DNA of 64,000 nt from Piscinibacter sp047602365. GTDB lineage: Bacteria; Pseudomonadota; Gammaproteobacteria; Burkholderiales; Burkholderiaceae_C. The stretch lies in assembly GCA_047602365.1 (NCBI GenBank), contig JASGHM010000001.1, positions 744,001-808,000 on the forward strand, read 5' to 3'. The position numbers and the translations under genes are program-made. The notes under the pieces are model-generated. The model was not told the origin of the DNA. It worked only from the letters and a program-made list of their open reading frames with translations, and searched no databases. Below, one piece after another: positions 16,888-25,348 of the stretch (positions are counted from its first letter, which is position 1; every line of letters begins with the position of its first letter).

Positions 16888-17802
16888 TCAAGCCGCCGGA
16901 CCGGCCACCGCGTCGACGATGGCGCCCGGCGTGGTCAGCCAGACCTCGCTGCCGGCACGGGCGACCACATGTTTCAGCGCGCGCCGCAGGTGGCGCAGGC
17001 GGTAGGGCTGGCCGACCAGGTAGGGATGCAGCGCCAGGCCCATCACCAGCGAGGGCGGATCGTCGCCGCGCTGTGTCTGCTCGAGCATCTCGTCGAACTG
17101 GTCGACGATCATCTGCGCGAAGTCCTTGGCGTCCATCTGGCGCGCGACGATCATCGGGATGTCGTTGAGCTCCTGCGGATAGGGCACCGCCCACAGCGTG
17201 CCGCCGCCGCGCGTGCGCATCGGCACCGGCTGGTCGTCGTGGCACCAGTTCAGCGTGTAGCGGTAGCCGGTCTCCTGCAGCAGGTCGGGCGTCAGCGGGC
17301 TTTCGGAGATCCACGGCGACAGCCAGCCCTGCGGCGCGCGGCCATGCGCCTCCTGCATGCGCTCGCGGCAGTGCAGCAGCAGCGCACGCTCGTCGGCCTC
17401 GGGCCAGCCGCCCTGGCGCTCGGCGTTGCTGTGGCCGTGGCCGATCAGCTCGTCGCCACGCTCGGCGAAAGCCTGCACGAGCTGCGGGCAGTGGTCGAAC
17501 AGCGCGGTGTTGACCAGCGCACCGACCGGCAGCGCGAGGTCGTCGAACAGGTCCAGGCAGCGCCAGGTGCCGACGCGGTTGCCGTACTCGCGCCACGAGT
17601 AGTTCAGCACGTCGACCGGCGCCGACGGCGCCAGCGTCGCGCCCAGCCCCTCGCCGAAGGCGAAGTGCTCGAGGTTGAAGCCGATGTAGAAGGCCAGCCG
17701 GGCACCGCCCGGCCAGGTGAAACGCAAGCGCTCGCCGATGGCGGAGTAGTCGAAGCGGCCGTGGCCCTTCAGCGGGCCGAAGCGGCGGGATGCAGCATTC
17801 AT
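16888..17802 (-). CDS. Polysaccharide-deacetylase-fold hydrolase, PuuE (allantoinase)-like
   Basis: A 304-residue NodB-fold protein. Visible landmarks are FYIGFNLEHFAF (around 38-49), a DELIGHGHSNAERQGG segment (around 117-132), WLSPWISESPLTPDLLQETGYRYT (around 160-183), PQELNDIPMI (around 209-218) and the C-terminal LVMGLALHPYLVGQP. These resemble PuuE-type allantoinases and related deacetylase-like hydrolases more than chitin deacetylases. It overlaps the stop of the GntR regulator gene (TGATG) and ends the ABC transporter operon. With a racemase encoded across the operon's promoter region, a ureide or hydantoin ring-opening role is plausible, but the substrate is inferred. Confidence 0.72.
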   Translation of the reverse strand: MNAASRRFGPLKGHGRFDYSAIGERLRFTWPGGARLAFYIGFNLEHFAFGEGLGATLAPSAPVDVLNYSWREYGNRVGTWRCLDLFDDLALPVGALVNTALFDHCPQLVQAFAERGDELIGHGHSNAERQGGWPEADERALLLHCRERMQEAHGRAPQGWLSPWISESPLTPDLLQETGYRYTLNWCHDDQPVPMRTRGGGTLWAVPYPQELNDIPMIVARQMDAKDFAQMIVDQFDEMLEQTQRGDDPPSLVMGLALHPYLVGQPYRLRHLRRALKHVVARAGSEVWLTTPGAIVDAVAGPAA

Positions 17803-18509
17803 CAGGACTCCCGGTAGGGCGCGAACACGTCGCGCAGGGCCGGCGTCGCACGCACGGCCGGGGAGTCCAATGATCGCTCGATCTCGTTGAGGTGGCGCCG
17901 CATCTCGGTGGCGGCGGTGGCGGCACTGCCGTCGCGCAGCGTTTCGAGCAGCGCACGGTGCCCGTGTGCGACGCACATCGGCTCGCCCGGCGCCTTGTAC
18001 AGCGCCATCAGCAGCGAGGTGGTCGGCAGCAACTCCTCGAGCATGCGCACGAACAGCGGGTTGCCGCTGGCACGCGCCAGCTCGATGTGGAAAGCCCCGG
18101 ACAGGCGGATCGCCTCGTGCTGGTCGCCGGCGGCGGTGGCGCGCTCCTCGGCATCGACCAGGCGACGCAACTCCAGCAGCTGCGCCTTGTCGAGCTGGCC
18201 GGCCAGCCGGCGCATCACCTCGCACTCTACGACGCGCCGCGCGTCGAACACATGGGCGCCCTCGGCGCGGGTCGGCTCGGGCACCTGCGCGCCGCGGTTG
18301 GGGCGCAGCAGCACGACGCCGTCCTGCGCGAGGCGGTGCAGTGCCTGGCGCACCAGCGTGCGCGAGACCGAGAAGGCCTGCGCCAGTTCCTCTTCGCGCA
18401 GCCGCGCGCCGGGGGGCAGCCGGTGGTCGACCACGGCGGTGTAGATCGCCTCGTAGACACGGTCGGCGGCCATCGCCGGCGCGGCCGCCAGCGTGCGGCG
18501 CGGCGCCAC
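17802..18509 (-). CDS. GntR-family (FCD subfamily) transcriptional regulator
   Basis: A 235-residue regulator. The N-terminal winged HTH spans about residues 14-78 (YEAIYTAVVDHRLPPGARL, EEELAQAFSVSRTLVRQAL). The C-terminal all-helical FCD ligand domain spans about 85-215, with the metal-site pattern HIELARASGNP and HRALLETL. The start is GTG at 18509, 4 bases after the upstream permease stop. As the fifth gene of the transporter operon it probably controls that cluster; a TGTATACA palindrome at 22907-22914 is a candidate target. Confidence 0.9.
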   Translation of the reverse strand: MAPRRTLAAAPAMAADRVYEAIYTAVVDHRLPPGARLREEELAQAFSVSRTLVRQALHRLAQDGVVLLRPNRGAQVPEPTRAEGAHVFDARRVVECEVMRRLAGQLDKAQLLELRRLVDAEERATAAGDQHEAIRLSGAFHIELARASGNPLFVRMLEELLPTTSLLMALYKAPGEPMCVAHGHRALLETLRDGSAATAATEMRRHLNEIERSLDSPAVRATPALRDVFAPYRES

Positions 18510-18513
18510 GGCG

Positions 18514-19395
18514 TCAGGCGCGGCGCCGGCTGCGCCGACCCAGCCAGGCGGCGGCCACCAGCGCGAGCGTGATCACCAGCAGCGAGACCAGTGTCGTCAC
18601 CGTGCCCAGCGCGTAGATCGCCGGCGTGGTGACGGTGGTGGTCAGGCCCTGCAGTTCCAGCGGCAGGGTGTTGAGGTCGCCGATCGCCTGCGAGGAGCGT
18701 GCGATCTCGTCCCAGCTGAGCGTGAAGCCGAACATGCCGATGCCGACCACCGAGGGGCCGATCAGCGGCAGCACGACGTGCAGGAAGGTCTGCCACGGCG
18801 TCGCGCCCTGGTCGCGCGCGGCTTCCTCGTAGGCCGGGTTGAAGCGGTTGAACACGGCGAACATGATGAGCAGGCCGAAGGGCAAAGTCCAGGTCAGGTG
18901 GGCACCCAGCCCGGAGGTGAACATGCCCAGCACGGTGGTGTAGTTCTCGAGCACCGAGGTGGCGCCGACCGCCTCGAGCAGCCACTTGAACACGCCGTCG
19001 AGCAGGCGGAACTGCAGGCCGATGCCCAGCGAGACGATGATCGACGGCATGATCAGGCTGGCCACCGTGACGTAGAACAGCAGGTTGCCACCGGCCAGCT
19101 TCTTGCGGAAGGCCAGCCCGGCGAGCAGCGACAGCAGCACCGTCAGCGCCATCACGACGACGCCCAGCAGCAGCGAGCGGCGCAGCGCCGCGCCGATGTC
19201 GACCACGCCCAGGCCCTTCCACAGCTCGCCGTACCAGTGCGTCGACCAGCCGCGCATCGGGAAGGTCAGCCCGCCCTCGGGGCCCTGGAAGCTGAGCACG
19301 AAGATCGTGATCACCGGGCCGTAGAGGAACAGCACGAACAGGCCGAACACGAAGGCCAGCGGCCAGAAGCCCTTCTGACGTCCTTCGCGGGCCAT
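18514..19395 (-). CDS. ABC transporter permease, spermidine/putrescine type (PotC-like)
   Basis: A 293-residue inner-membrane permease with six helices, the first FWPLAFVFGLFVLFLYGPVI. The EAA loop that docks the ATPase is YEEAARDQGATPWQTFLHVVLP (around 205-226). It has the layout of the PotC partner in polyamine-type importers. The gene begins 2 bases after the first permease gene stops, so both are translated from one message. Confidence 0.93.
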   Translation of the reverse strand: MAREGRQKGFWPLAFVFGLFVLFLYGPVITIFVLSFQGPEGGLTFPMRGWSTHWYGELWKGLGVVDIGAALRRSLLLGVVVMALTVLLSLLAGLAFRKKLAGGNLLFYVTVASLIMPSIIVSLGIGLQFRLLDGVFKWLLEAVGATSVLENYTTVLGMFTSGLGAHLTWTLPFGLLIMFAVFNRFNPAYEEAARDQGATPWQTFLHVVLPLIGPSVVGIGMFGFTLSWDEIARSSQAIGDLNTLPLELQGLTTTVTTPAIYALGTVTTLVSLLVITLALVAAAWLGRRSRRRA

Positions 19396-19397
19396 GG

Positions 19398-20288
19398 TCA
19401 GAGTTCTTTCCTGAGGTCGACCATGCGCGTCAGCGCGACGATGATCATCAGCACCACCGCCAACAGCACCACCGCGTTGGCGGCGGCGAGCGGGAACTGC
19501 AGGTAGCTGGTCTGCACCTGGATCACCTTGCCGACCGAGGCGATCTGCTGGCCGCCCATCACGCCGACGGTGACGAAGTCGCCCATCACGATGGTGATCA
19601 CGAAGATCGAGCCGATCACGATGCCGGTGCGGCACAAGGGCACGATCACGTTCCACAAGGTCTGCCAGGCGCTGGCACCGCAGTCCTCGGCGGCCTCGAG
19701 CAACGAGCGGTCGATGCGCATCATCGAGTTGAAGATCGGCACCAGCATGAACATCGTGTACAGGTGCACGAAGGCCAGCACCACCGAGAATTCGGAGAAC
19801 AGCAGCCATTCGAGCGGCTGGTCGATCACGCCCAGCCCGAGCAGCCCCTGGTTGACCAGCCCGTGGCGGCCGAGCAGCGGCACCCACGAGATCATGCGGA
19901 TCACGTTGCTGGTCCAGAACGGGATGGTGCACAGCACGAACAGCAGCGTCTGCATGCCGGTGCTGCGCACGTGGAAGGCGAGGAAGTAGGCGATCGTGAA
20001 GCCCAGCAGCAGCGACACGCCCCAGGTCAGCAGCGAGAAGCGCAGCGTCGACCAGTAGGTCTTCAGCGTCACGCAGGGCTCGGCCAGGTTGGCGCAGCCC
20101 TCGAAGATCGACACGTAGTTCTGCGCGGTGAAGCCGGGCACCAGCTCGTAGTCGCTGGTCGGCCAGAAGCTCACCGCGCCGATCAGCAGCAGCGGCGTGA
20201 CGAAGAAGAACGCGAACACCGCCCCGAAGGGCAGTGCCTGGATCCATGCCGGAGGCCCGGCCTTGAGCGCGCCCGCTTTCACACGCAC
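19398..20288 (-). CDS. ABC transporter permease, spermidine/putrescine type (PotB-like)
   Basis: A 296-residue permease partner. The first helix is FGAVFAFFFVTPLLLIGAV, then a periplasmic loop (LVPGFTAQNYVSIFEGCANL) typical of PotB/PotH, then five helices. The EAA loop is LEAAEDCGASAWQTLWNVIVP (around 200-220). The start is GTG at 20288, MRVKAG. A pair of strong hairpins separates it from the upstream binding-protein gene. Confidence 0.93.
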   Translation of the reverse strand: MRVKAGALKAGPPAWIQALPFGAVFAFFFVTPLLLIGAVSFWPTSDYELVPGFTAQNYVSIFEGCANLAEPCVTLKTYWSTLRFSLLTWGVSLLLGFTIAYFLAFHVRSTGMQTLLFVLCTIPFWTSNVIRMISWVPLLGRHGLVNQGLLGLGVIDQPLEWLLFSEFSVVLAFVHLYTMFMLVPIFNSMMRIDRSLLEAAEDCGASAWQTLWNVIVPLCRTGIVIGSIFVITIVMGDFVTVGVMGGQQIASVGKVIQVQTSYLQFPLAAANAVVLLAVVLMIIVALTRMVDLRKEL

Positions 20289-20340
20289 CCCGATCGCGCC
20301 GGTCCGGCAAGCGCAGCGAAGCCGCCCTCGAGCGGCCGCC

Positions 20341-20394
20341 GCGGATCCGGCTTCGCCGGTCCGCTGGCGGCGCCCCCCTGGGGGGGAGCGCCGC
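20341..20394. repeat. Tandem hairpin intergenic element (REP-like) inside the ABC operon
   Basis: Two adjacent stem-loops in the 129-bp gap between the binding-protein stop and the PotB-like start. The first (20341-20364) pairs GCGGA-CCGGC with GCCGG-TCCGC around TTC, with one unpaired T. The second (20368-20394) pairs GGCGC+CCCCC with GGGGG+A+GCGCC around TGG. It looks like a dispersed palindromic element; only one copy is seen in this window. It would act as an mRNA stabiliser or attenuator within the operon. Confidence 0.6.
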
Positions 20395-20417
20395 AGGCGC
20401 GACGGGGGGGATTCATG

Positions 20418-21665
20418 TCAGGCGGCGACGAACTCGTTCCACTTCTGGACCATGTAGGTGTTCTCGTCCATCAGCGCGTTCCAGCAGGCGATGCCGCCCA
20501 TGCGCTGCTCGTACGAGCCACCGTCGCGGCTGCTGCCGGCCTTGGCCAGCAGGTCGCCGTTGGGCGACTTGATGTCCTGCGTGGCCGGCTTGCCTTCCAT
20601 CCAGTAGGCCCATTCGTAGGCTTCCATCTTCGCCTTGGCGGTTTCCAGCACGGCGCTGTAGTAGCCCTGGCGGTTCAGGTAGGCGCCGGCCCAGCCGTCG
20701 AGGAACCAGTTGATGAACTCGTAGGCGCCGTCGAGCTTCTTGCCCGACAGCGTGGCCGGCAGGCCGAAGCCGGCCGCCCAGGCGCGATAGCCTTCCTTCA
20801 GCGGCTGGAACACGCAGGGGATGCCCTTGGTGCGCACCGCCGTCACCGCCGGCGACCACATCGACTGGATCACCACCTCGCCCGAGGCCATCAGGTTGAC
20901 GCTCTCGTTGAAGTCCTTCCACAGCGAGCGGAACTGGCCGGCCTTCTTCGCCTCGATCAGCGTCTTGATCGTCAGGTCGATTTCCTTCTTGGTCATGTTC
21001 CCCTTGTCGGGGTACTTGTACAGGCCCATGGCCTCGACCACCATCGCCGCGTCCATGATGCCGATCGACGGGATGTTCAGGATCGCCGCCTTGCCCTTGA
21101 ACTCGGGGTTCAGCAGTTCCTTCCAGCTGTCGATCGGACGCTTGATCAGGTCCGGGCGGATGCCCAGCGTGTCGGCGTTGTAGACGGTCGGGATCAGCGA
21201 CATGAACTGCGTCGGCGACTTGGCGAACACCTTGCTCTTCTCGCCCTCGAGGTAGATCACCTTCTTCGGCGCGGTGCCCTGGTCGCCGACCGGCTTGCCG
21301 CCGACCATGCCGGTGGTGAACAGCGTGGTGATCTTGTCGGCGTTCTTGATCTTCTTGACGTCGATGCCCTTCAGGTTGCCGGTGGGCACGATCTTCTTCA
21401 GCGAGAAGTACTCGGTGTCGATCAGGTCGAAGCTGTTCGGCGAGGTCACCGCGCGCTTGGTCACCTCGTCGGTGTTGACGGCGACGTACTGGATCTCGAT
21501 GCCGGTGTCGGCCTTGAACTTCTCGGCGATCGCCTTGTCCTGGTTCACCGCGGTGCCCAGGTAGCGCAGCACGATCTTCTCCTGCGCGTGCACGGCCGGG
21601 AACATGCCGGTGGCCAGGATGCCGGCGGTGCCCTTGAGCAGGTTGCGGCGGGTGTTGTCGGTCAT
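20418..21665 (-). CDS. Periplasmic solute-binding protein, PotD/PotF-like
   Basis: A 415-residue extracellular binding protein of the spermidine/putrescine family. The N-terminus TRRNLLKGTAGILATG has a twin-arginine-like motif and a hydrophobic core, with probable cleavage after VHA (residue 28). The mature part begins KIVLRYLGTAVNQDKAIAEK. Features such as FDLIDTEYFSLKKIVP and GEVVIQSMWSPAV fit the two-lobe fold. A strong GAGGAGAGAACC ribosome-binding site precedes the ATG at 21665. The ligand could be a polyamine, but opines, ureides or hydantoins are alternatives given the neighbours. Confidence 0.9.
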   Translation of the reverse strand: MTDNTRRNLLKGTAGILATGMFPAVHAQEKIVLRYLGTAVNQDKAIAEKFKADTGIEIQYVAVNTDEVTKRAVTSPNSFDLIDTEYFSLKKIVPTGNLKGIDVKKIKNADKITTLFTTGMVGGKPVGDQGTAPKKVIYLEGEKSKVFAKSPTQFMSLIPTVYNADTLGIRPDLIKRPIDSWKELLNPEFKGKAAILNIPSIGIMDAAMVVEAMGLYKYPDKGNMTKKEIDLTIKTLIEAKKAGQFRSLWKDFNESVNLMASGEVVIQSMWSPAVTAVRTKGIPCVFQPLKEGYRAWAAGFGLPATLSGKKLDGAYEFINWFLDGWAGAYLNRQGYYSAVLETAKAKMEAYEWAYWMEGKPATQDIKSPNGDLLAKAGSSRDGGSYEQRMGGIACWNALMDENTYMVQKWNEFVAA

Positions 21666-21721
21666 GGTTCTCTCCTCGGAGGGTTCGGGACGGGTGAACG
21701 AAAGGGGACCGCCTGCCGCGC

Positions 21722-22717
21722 TCAGGCGCTCAGCGCATGGACGGCGGCGGGGTCCCAGTGGGCGCAGGCGCTGTCGCCGCTGGCCCAGGGCGCAGCATCG
21801 AACTCGGCTTCGGCCATCTGCACGTTGAATTCGGCGACACGCTCGGCGGCCAGCGTCAGCAGCACGTAGCTGCCCTGGTACTCGACCGCGCGCACCGTCG
21901 CCGCCATCGCGTGCTCGCCCTCGGGCAACGCGGTGCGCGACAGCTTCGTGCGGTCGCAGCGCACCGCCACCTGCCCGCCGGCCGACGGAATCACGTTGTG
22001 GCCGCCGATGAAGCGGGCGACGAACTCGCTGGCCGGTGCGTTGAACAGCTCGTGCGGCGAGGCGTCCTGCTCGATGCGGCCGTTGCTCATCACGACGACC
22101 TGGTCGGCCAGCGCCATCGCCTCCTCCTGCGAGTGCGTGACGTGCACGAAGGTCATGCCCAGCGTCTTCTGCCAGGCCTTCAGCTCGGCGCGCATCTTGA
22201 TGCGCAGGAAGGGGTCGAGTGCAGACAGCGGCTCGTCGAGCAGCAGCACCTTGGGCTCGGTGATCAGCGCACGCGCCAGCGCCACGCGCTGCTGCTGGCC
22301 GCCGGACAGCTCGGCCGGCTTGCGGTGCGCCAGGTGACCGAGCGAGACGCGCTCGAGCAGCTCGGCGGCCTTGGCCAGCCGCGCCGCCTTGTCGACACCC
22401 TTCATCTTCAGGCTGAAGGCGACGTTGTCGAGCGCGCTGAGGTGCGGGAACAGCGCGTAGCTCTGGAACATCATCGCCGTGCCGCGGCCGGCGGCCGGCA
22501 GGTTGGTGATGTTGCGCCCGCCGAGCACGATGTCGCCGTCGCTGGCGATCTCGTGGCCGGCGACCATGCGCAGCGTCGAGGTCTTGCCGCAGCCCGACGG
22601 CCCGAGCAGGCAGCAGTAGCTGCCGGCGGCGATCTTCAGGTCGATGCGGTCCACGGCCACCGTGTCGCCGTAGCGCTTGGTGAGGTGGACCAGTTCCAGC
22701 GTGGCATCCGCGGTCAT
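21722..22717 (-). CDS. ABC transporter ATP-binding protein (PotA-like)
   Basis: A 331-residue importer ATPase. Walker A is LLGPSGCGKTST (around 38-49), the Q-loop FQSYALFPHL, the signature LSGGQQQRVALARAL (around 135-149), Walker B VLLLDEPLSALD and the switch histidine in HVTHSQEEA. A C-terminal TOBE-type regulatory region (residues 240-331) follows. It lies 56 bases upstream of the binding-protein gene. The start is uncertain: ATG 22717 is used; ATG 22723 would add Met-Gly. Confidence 0.94.
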   Translation of the reverse strand: MTADATLELVHLTKRYGDTVAVDRIDLKIAAGSYCCLLGPSGCGKTSTLRMVAGHEIASDGDIVLGGRNITNLPAAGRGTAMMFQSYALFPHLSALDNVAFSLKMKGVDKAARLAKAAELLERVSLGHLAHRKPAELSGGQQQRVALARALITEPKVLLLDEPLSALDPFLRIKMRAELKAWQKTLGMTFVHVTHSQEEAMALADQVVVMSNGRIEQDASPHELFNAPASEFVARFIGGHNVIPSAGGQVAVRCDRTKLSRTALPEGEHAMAATVRAVEYQGSYVLLTLAAERVAEFNVQMAEAEFDAAPWASGDSACAHWDPAAVHALSA

Positions 22718-22924
22718 GCCCATGCTGTGTGCAAACCGTGTGCCATGCCGCCGCACGAAGCTCGCCCCCGGAATGAACACATCGCGCGCACCGCGACGTG
22801 CCGCCACCCGCACCAGCACGGCGTGCTCCGAGGAGAAGTCGCCCGCATTTGGGGCGGGGCGAGGCGCCGGGACAGGCTCGGCTCTTGCGAGAATCCAACG
22901 ACGTTTTGTATACAGGATGAAGCG
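22718..22924. promoter_or_regulatory. Divergent promoter region between ABC operon and racemase gene
   Basis: A 207-bp non-coding gap that must contain promoters for both the leftward transporter operon and the rightward racemase. The only distinct signal I see is the AT-rich TGTATACA site at its right end. No hairpin or riboswitch-like structure is evident. Confidence 0.5.
22906..22916 (+). promoter_or_regulatory. Candidate GntR/FCD operator (TGTATACA core)
   Basis: TTGTATACAGG contains the 8-bp perfect palindrome TGTATACA (22907-22914), a core similar to operators reported for several GntR-family regulators. It ends 10 bases before the racemase ATG and overlaps the AGGA ribosome-binding site. 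The GntR/FCD regulator encoded at 17802-18509 is the obvious candidate binder. Only one copy was found, so this is tentative. Confidence 0.45.
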
Positions 22925-23659
22925 ATGAAGCTGCGCGTGATCAATCCCAACACCAGCGCTTCGATGACCGCCGCGATCGGCGCGGCCGCCCGCGCCGTGG
23001 CCGCCGCCGGCACGCAGGTCGACGCGGTGCAGCCGAGCTTCGGTGCTCCGTCGATCGAGGGTCATCACGACGACGTCTGGGCCGCCGCCGGCGTGGCCGA
23101 GCAGGTGCGCGCCGGCGAGCTGGCCGGCGCCGATGCGCATGTCATCGCCTGCTTCGGCGACCCCGGGCTGCACGCCGCGCGCGAGCTGGCCCGCGGCCCG
23201 GTGATCGGCATCGCCGAGGCAGCCTTCCATGCGGCCTCGCTGCTGGCCACCGGTTTTTCCGTGGTGACGACGCTGACGCGCACCGTGGTCATCGCCGAGC
23301 ACCTGGTGCTGCAGTACGGCTTCGAGCGCCGCTGCCGCGGCATCCACGGCACCGACATCGCGGTGCTCGAGCTGGAGGACCCGGCCAGCAACGCCTTCGC
23401 GCGCATCCTCGCCTGCGCCGAGCAGGCGCTGGAGCGCGACCGCAGCGGTGCCATCGTGCTCGGCTGCGCCGGCATGGCCGACCTGTGCCAGGCACTGCAG
23501 CAGCGCCTGGGCGTGCCGGTGATCGACGGCGTCGCCGCCGCGGTCAAGCTGGCCGAAGGCCTGGTGGCGCTGGGCCTCGCCACCAGCAAGCGCGGCGACT
23601 ACGCGAGGCCCCTGCCCAAGGCCTACGCCGGGCTGGCCGCACCCTACTCGCCGTCCTGA
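22925..23659 (+). CDS. Asp/Glu/hydantoin racemase family protein
   Basis: A 244-residue cofactor-independent racemase. The two catalytic cysteines are Cys76 in ACFGDPGL and Cys181 in LGCAGM. The N-terminal RVINPNTSASMT and the spacing match hydantoin/allantoin racemases (HyuE/HpxA type) better than glutamate racemase. The ATG at 22925 has AGGA at 22914-22917. It is divergent from the ABC operon, whose last gene is a PuuE-like hydrolase; racemase plus ring-opening amidohydrolase is the expected pair for allantoin or 5-substituted hydantoins. Confidence 0.88.
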   Translation: MKLRVINPNTSASMTAAIGAAARAVAAAGTQVDAVQPSFGAPSIEGHHDDVWAAAGVAEQVRAGELAGADAHVIACFGDPGLHAARELARGPVIGIAEAAFHAASLLATGFSVVTTLTRTVVIAEHLVLQYGFERRCRGIHGTDIAVLELEDPASNAFARILACAEQALERDRSGAIVLGCAGMADLCQALQQRLGVPVIDGVAAAVKLAEGLVALGLATSKRGDYARPLPKAYAGLAAPYSPS

Positions 23660-23684
23660 ACGCCTGCCCTCGGGGCGCCGGCTG

Positions 23685-24584
23685 TCATTCGAAGGAGGGC
23701 AGCACGTCGTCCTTCAGCGTGCCGCGGGCGCGCTCGTAGTCGGGCAGCACCGAGCGCACCACGTCCCAGAAGCGCGGGCTGTGGTTCATCTCGCGCAGGT
23801 GCGCGAGTTCGTGGGTGACGACGTAGTCGATGGTCGACAGCGCGAAGTGCACCAGCCGCCAGTTCAGCCGCACCGAGCCATCGGCACTGGCGCTGCCCCA
23901 GCGGGTCTGCGCCGACGACAGCGACAGGCGCGTGCAGCGCACGCCGAGCCTGTCGGCGAAGTGCTGCACCCGCTCCTCGAAGATGCGCCGCGCCTGGCGT
24001 TGCAGCCAGCTCTGCACGGTGTCGCGGATCTGCTCGGGTGCCGCGGTGTGCGGCAGGCCGACATGCAGCGTCAGCCGCGGCACGCCGGGCAGTGCCTCGG
24101 CGTCGCTGTTCAGCACGGCACCGGTGGCGCGCGGGTCGAGCACGACGATCACCGTCTCGCCGAGGAAGGGCACCGCGGCGCCGTCGCGCCACTCGATGCG
24201 TGCCTGCAGCTGGCGCTGCACCCGCTCCTGCTGCTCACGCAGCTTGCGCAGGATCCAGCCGGACTTCTCGCGCAGCGCCGCCTCGATGTCGCCGAGGCCG
24301 ACCCAGCGCGGCGCGTTCACCGACAGCCCTTCGGCGCCGACGATGAAGCCGATGCTGCGCCGGCGCGCACGCTTGAGCGCATAGGCCACCACATGCTCGC
24401 CGAGCTGGATCTCGCGGTCGGCCTGCGGGTGGCGAAAGCCGGCCGGCGACGACGCCAGCGGCGCAGCGGGGGGCGCCGCGACCGGCGGTGGTGGCACCCG
24501 CAGCGCCTGCGGCTCCTCCGCCGGGGCCGCCGCGTCGAACAGCGAGAGCTGCTGGGCGGAGGCGGGGGCGGCGTGGCGCGGCAT
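23685..24584 (-). CDS. YgjP-like (DUF45/WLM-type) zinc metallopeptidase
   Basis: A 299-residue protein with a Pro/Ala-rich N-terminal 50 residues and a C-terminal zincin domain. The motif VVTHELAHLREMNHSPRFW gives His258, Glu259, His262 and third ligand His268. The TRWGSASADGSVRLNWRL block (around 225-242) is diagnostic of the M48/YgjP DUF45 family. The ATG at 24584 (MPRHAAPASAQ) is 11 bases downstream of the plsC stop, so the genes are co-transcribed. The substrate is unknown. Confidence 0.92.
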   Translation of the reverse strand: MPRHAAPASAQQLSLFDAAAPAEEPQALRVPPPPVAAPPAAPLASSPAGFRHPQADREIQLGEHVVAYALKRARRRSIGFIVGAEGLSVNAPRWVGLGDIEAALREKSGWILRKLREQQERVQRQLQARIEWRDGAAVPFLGETVIVVLDPRATGAVLNSDAEALPGVPRLTLHVGLPHTAAPEQIRDTVQSWLQRQARRIFEERVQHFADRLGVRCTRLSLSSAQTRWGSASADGSVRLNWRLVHFALSTIDYVVTHELAHLREMNHSPRFWDVVRSVLPDYERARGTLKDDVLPSFE

Positions 24585-24595
24585 GGGCGCGGAGT

Positions 24596-25348
24596 TTAAG
24601 CGGCTGCCGCCTGCTTCGCTTCGCCCGCGTAGGCCTCGGGATCGAGCCGGCGCATCTCCGCCTCGACCCATTGTTCGACCTCGCGCATCAGTTCGTCGGG
24701 CTCGCGGCCGGTGGCCGGGATCGGCCTGCCGATCGAGATGTCGATGGTGCCGGGGCGCAGCACGAAGCTCTTGCGCGGCCAGCAGCGCGCCGACGAGACG
24801 GCGATCGGCACCAGCGGCGTGTCGGTGGTCACCGCCAGGCGGGCGGCGCCGCTCTTGTACGGCCCCTGGCTGCCGCGCGGCGTGCGTGTGCCCTCGGGGA
24901 ACATGATCACCCAGTTGCCCTGCGCCATGAAGCGCTGGCCCTGCTCGGCGACCTTGTTCCAGGCCTCGGTGCGCTTGCTGCGGTCGATGTGGATCATGTC
25001 CAGCCGGCCCATCGCCCAGCCGAAGAACGGGATCATCAGCAGCTCGCGCTTGAACACGTAGCACAGCGGGTGCGGCATCAGCGTGGGGAAGGCGAAGGTC
25101 TCCCAGGTCGACTGGTGCTTCGGCGTCAGGATCACGCGCGTGTCCGGCAGGTGCTCCCAGCCCTGGATGCGGTGGCGCACGCCGCAGATCACCCGTGCGC
25201 CCCAGATCGCCATGCGCAGCCAGACGATGGTGAACCAGTAGAGGCGCTCGCCGCGCACGAAGATCGAATAGACCAGCACGAAGATCGCCCAGGGCACGAC
25301 GGTGGCCGCCAGCCACAGCACGTAGAGGGCCGAGCGCAGCGCGTTCAC
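24596..25348 (-). CDS. plsC: 1-acyl-sn-glycerol-3-phosphate acyltransferase
   Basis: A 250-residue membrane acyltransferase making phosphatidic acid from lysophosphatidic acid. An N-terminal hydrophobic segment (LYVLWLAATVVPWAIFVLVY) anchors it. The catalytic block is PKHQSTWETF around residue 77 (His with Glu in place of the usual Asp), followed by FPEGTRTPRG around residue 150 for glycerol-phosphate binding. The start is GTG at 25348, overlapping the gmhB stop as GTGA. This gene order after glyQS is common in Burkholderiales. Confidence 0.93.
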   Translation of the reverse strand: MNALRSALYVLWLAATVVPWAIFVLVYSIFVRGERLYWFTIVWLRMAIWGARVICGVRHRIQGWEHLPDTRVILTPKHQSTWETFAFPTLMPHPLCYVFKRELLMIPFFGWAMGRLDMIHIDRSKRTEAWNKVAEQGQRFMAQGNWVIMFPEGTRTPRGSQGPYKSGAARLAVTTDTPLVPIAVSSARCWPRKSFVLRPGTIDISIGRPIPATGREPDELMREVEQWVEAEMRRLDPEAYAGEAKQAAAA

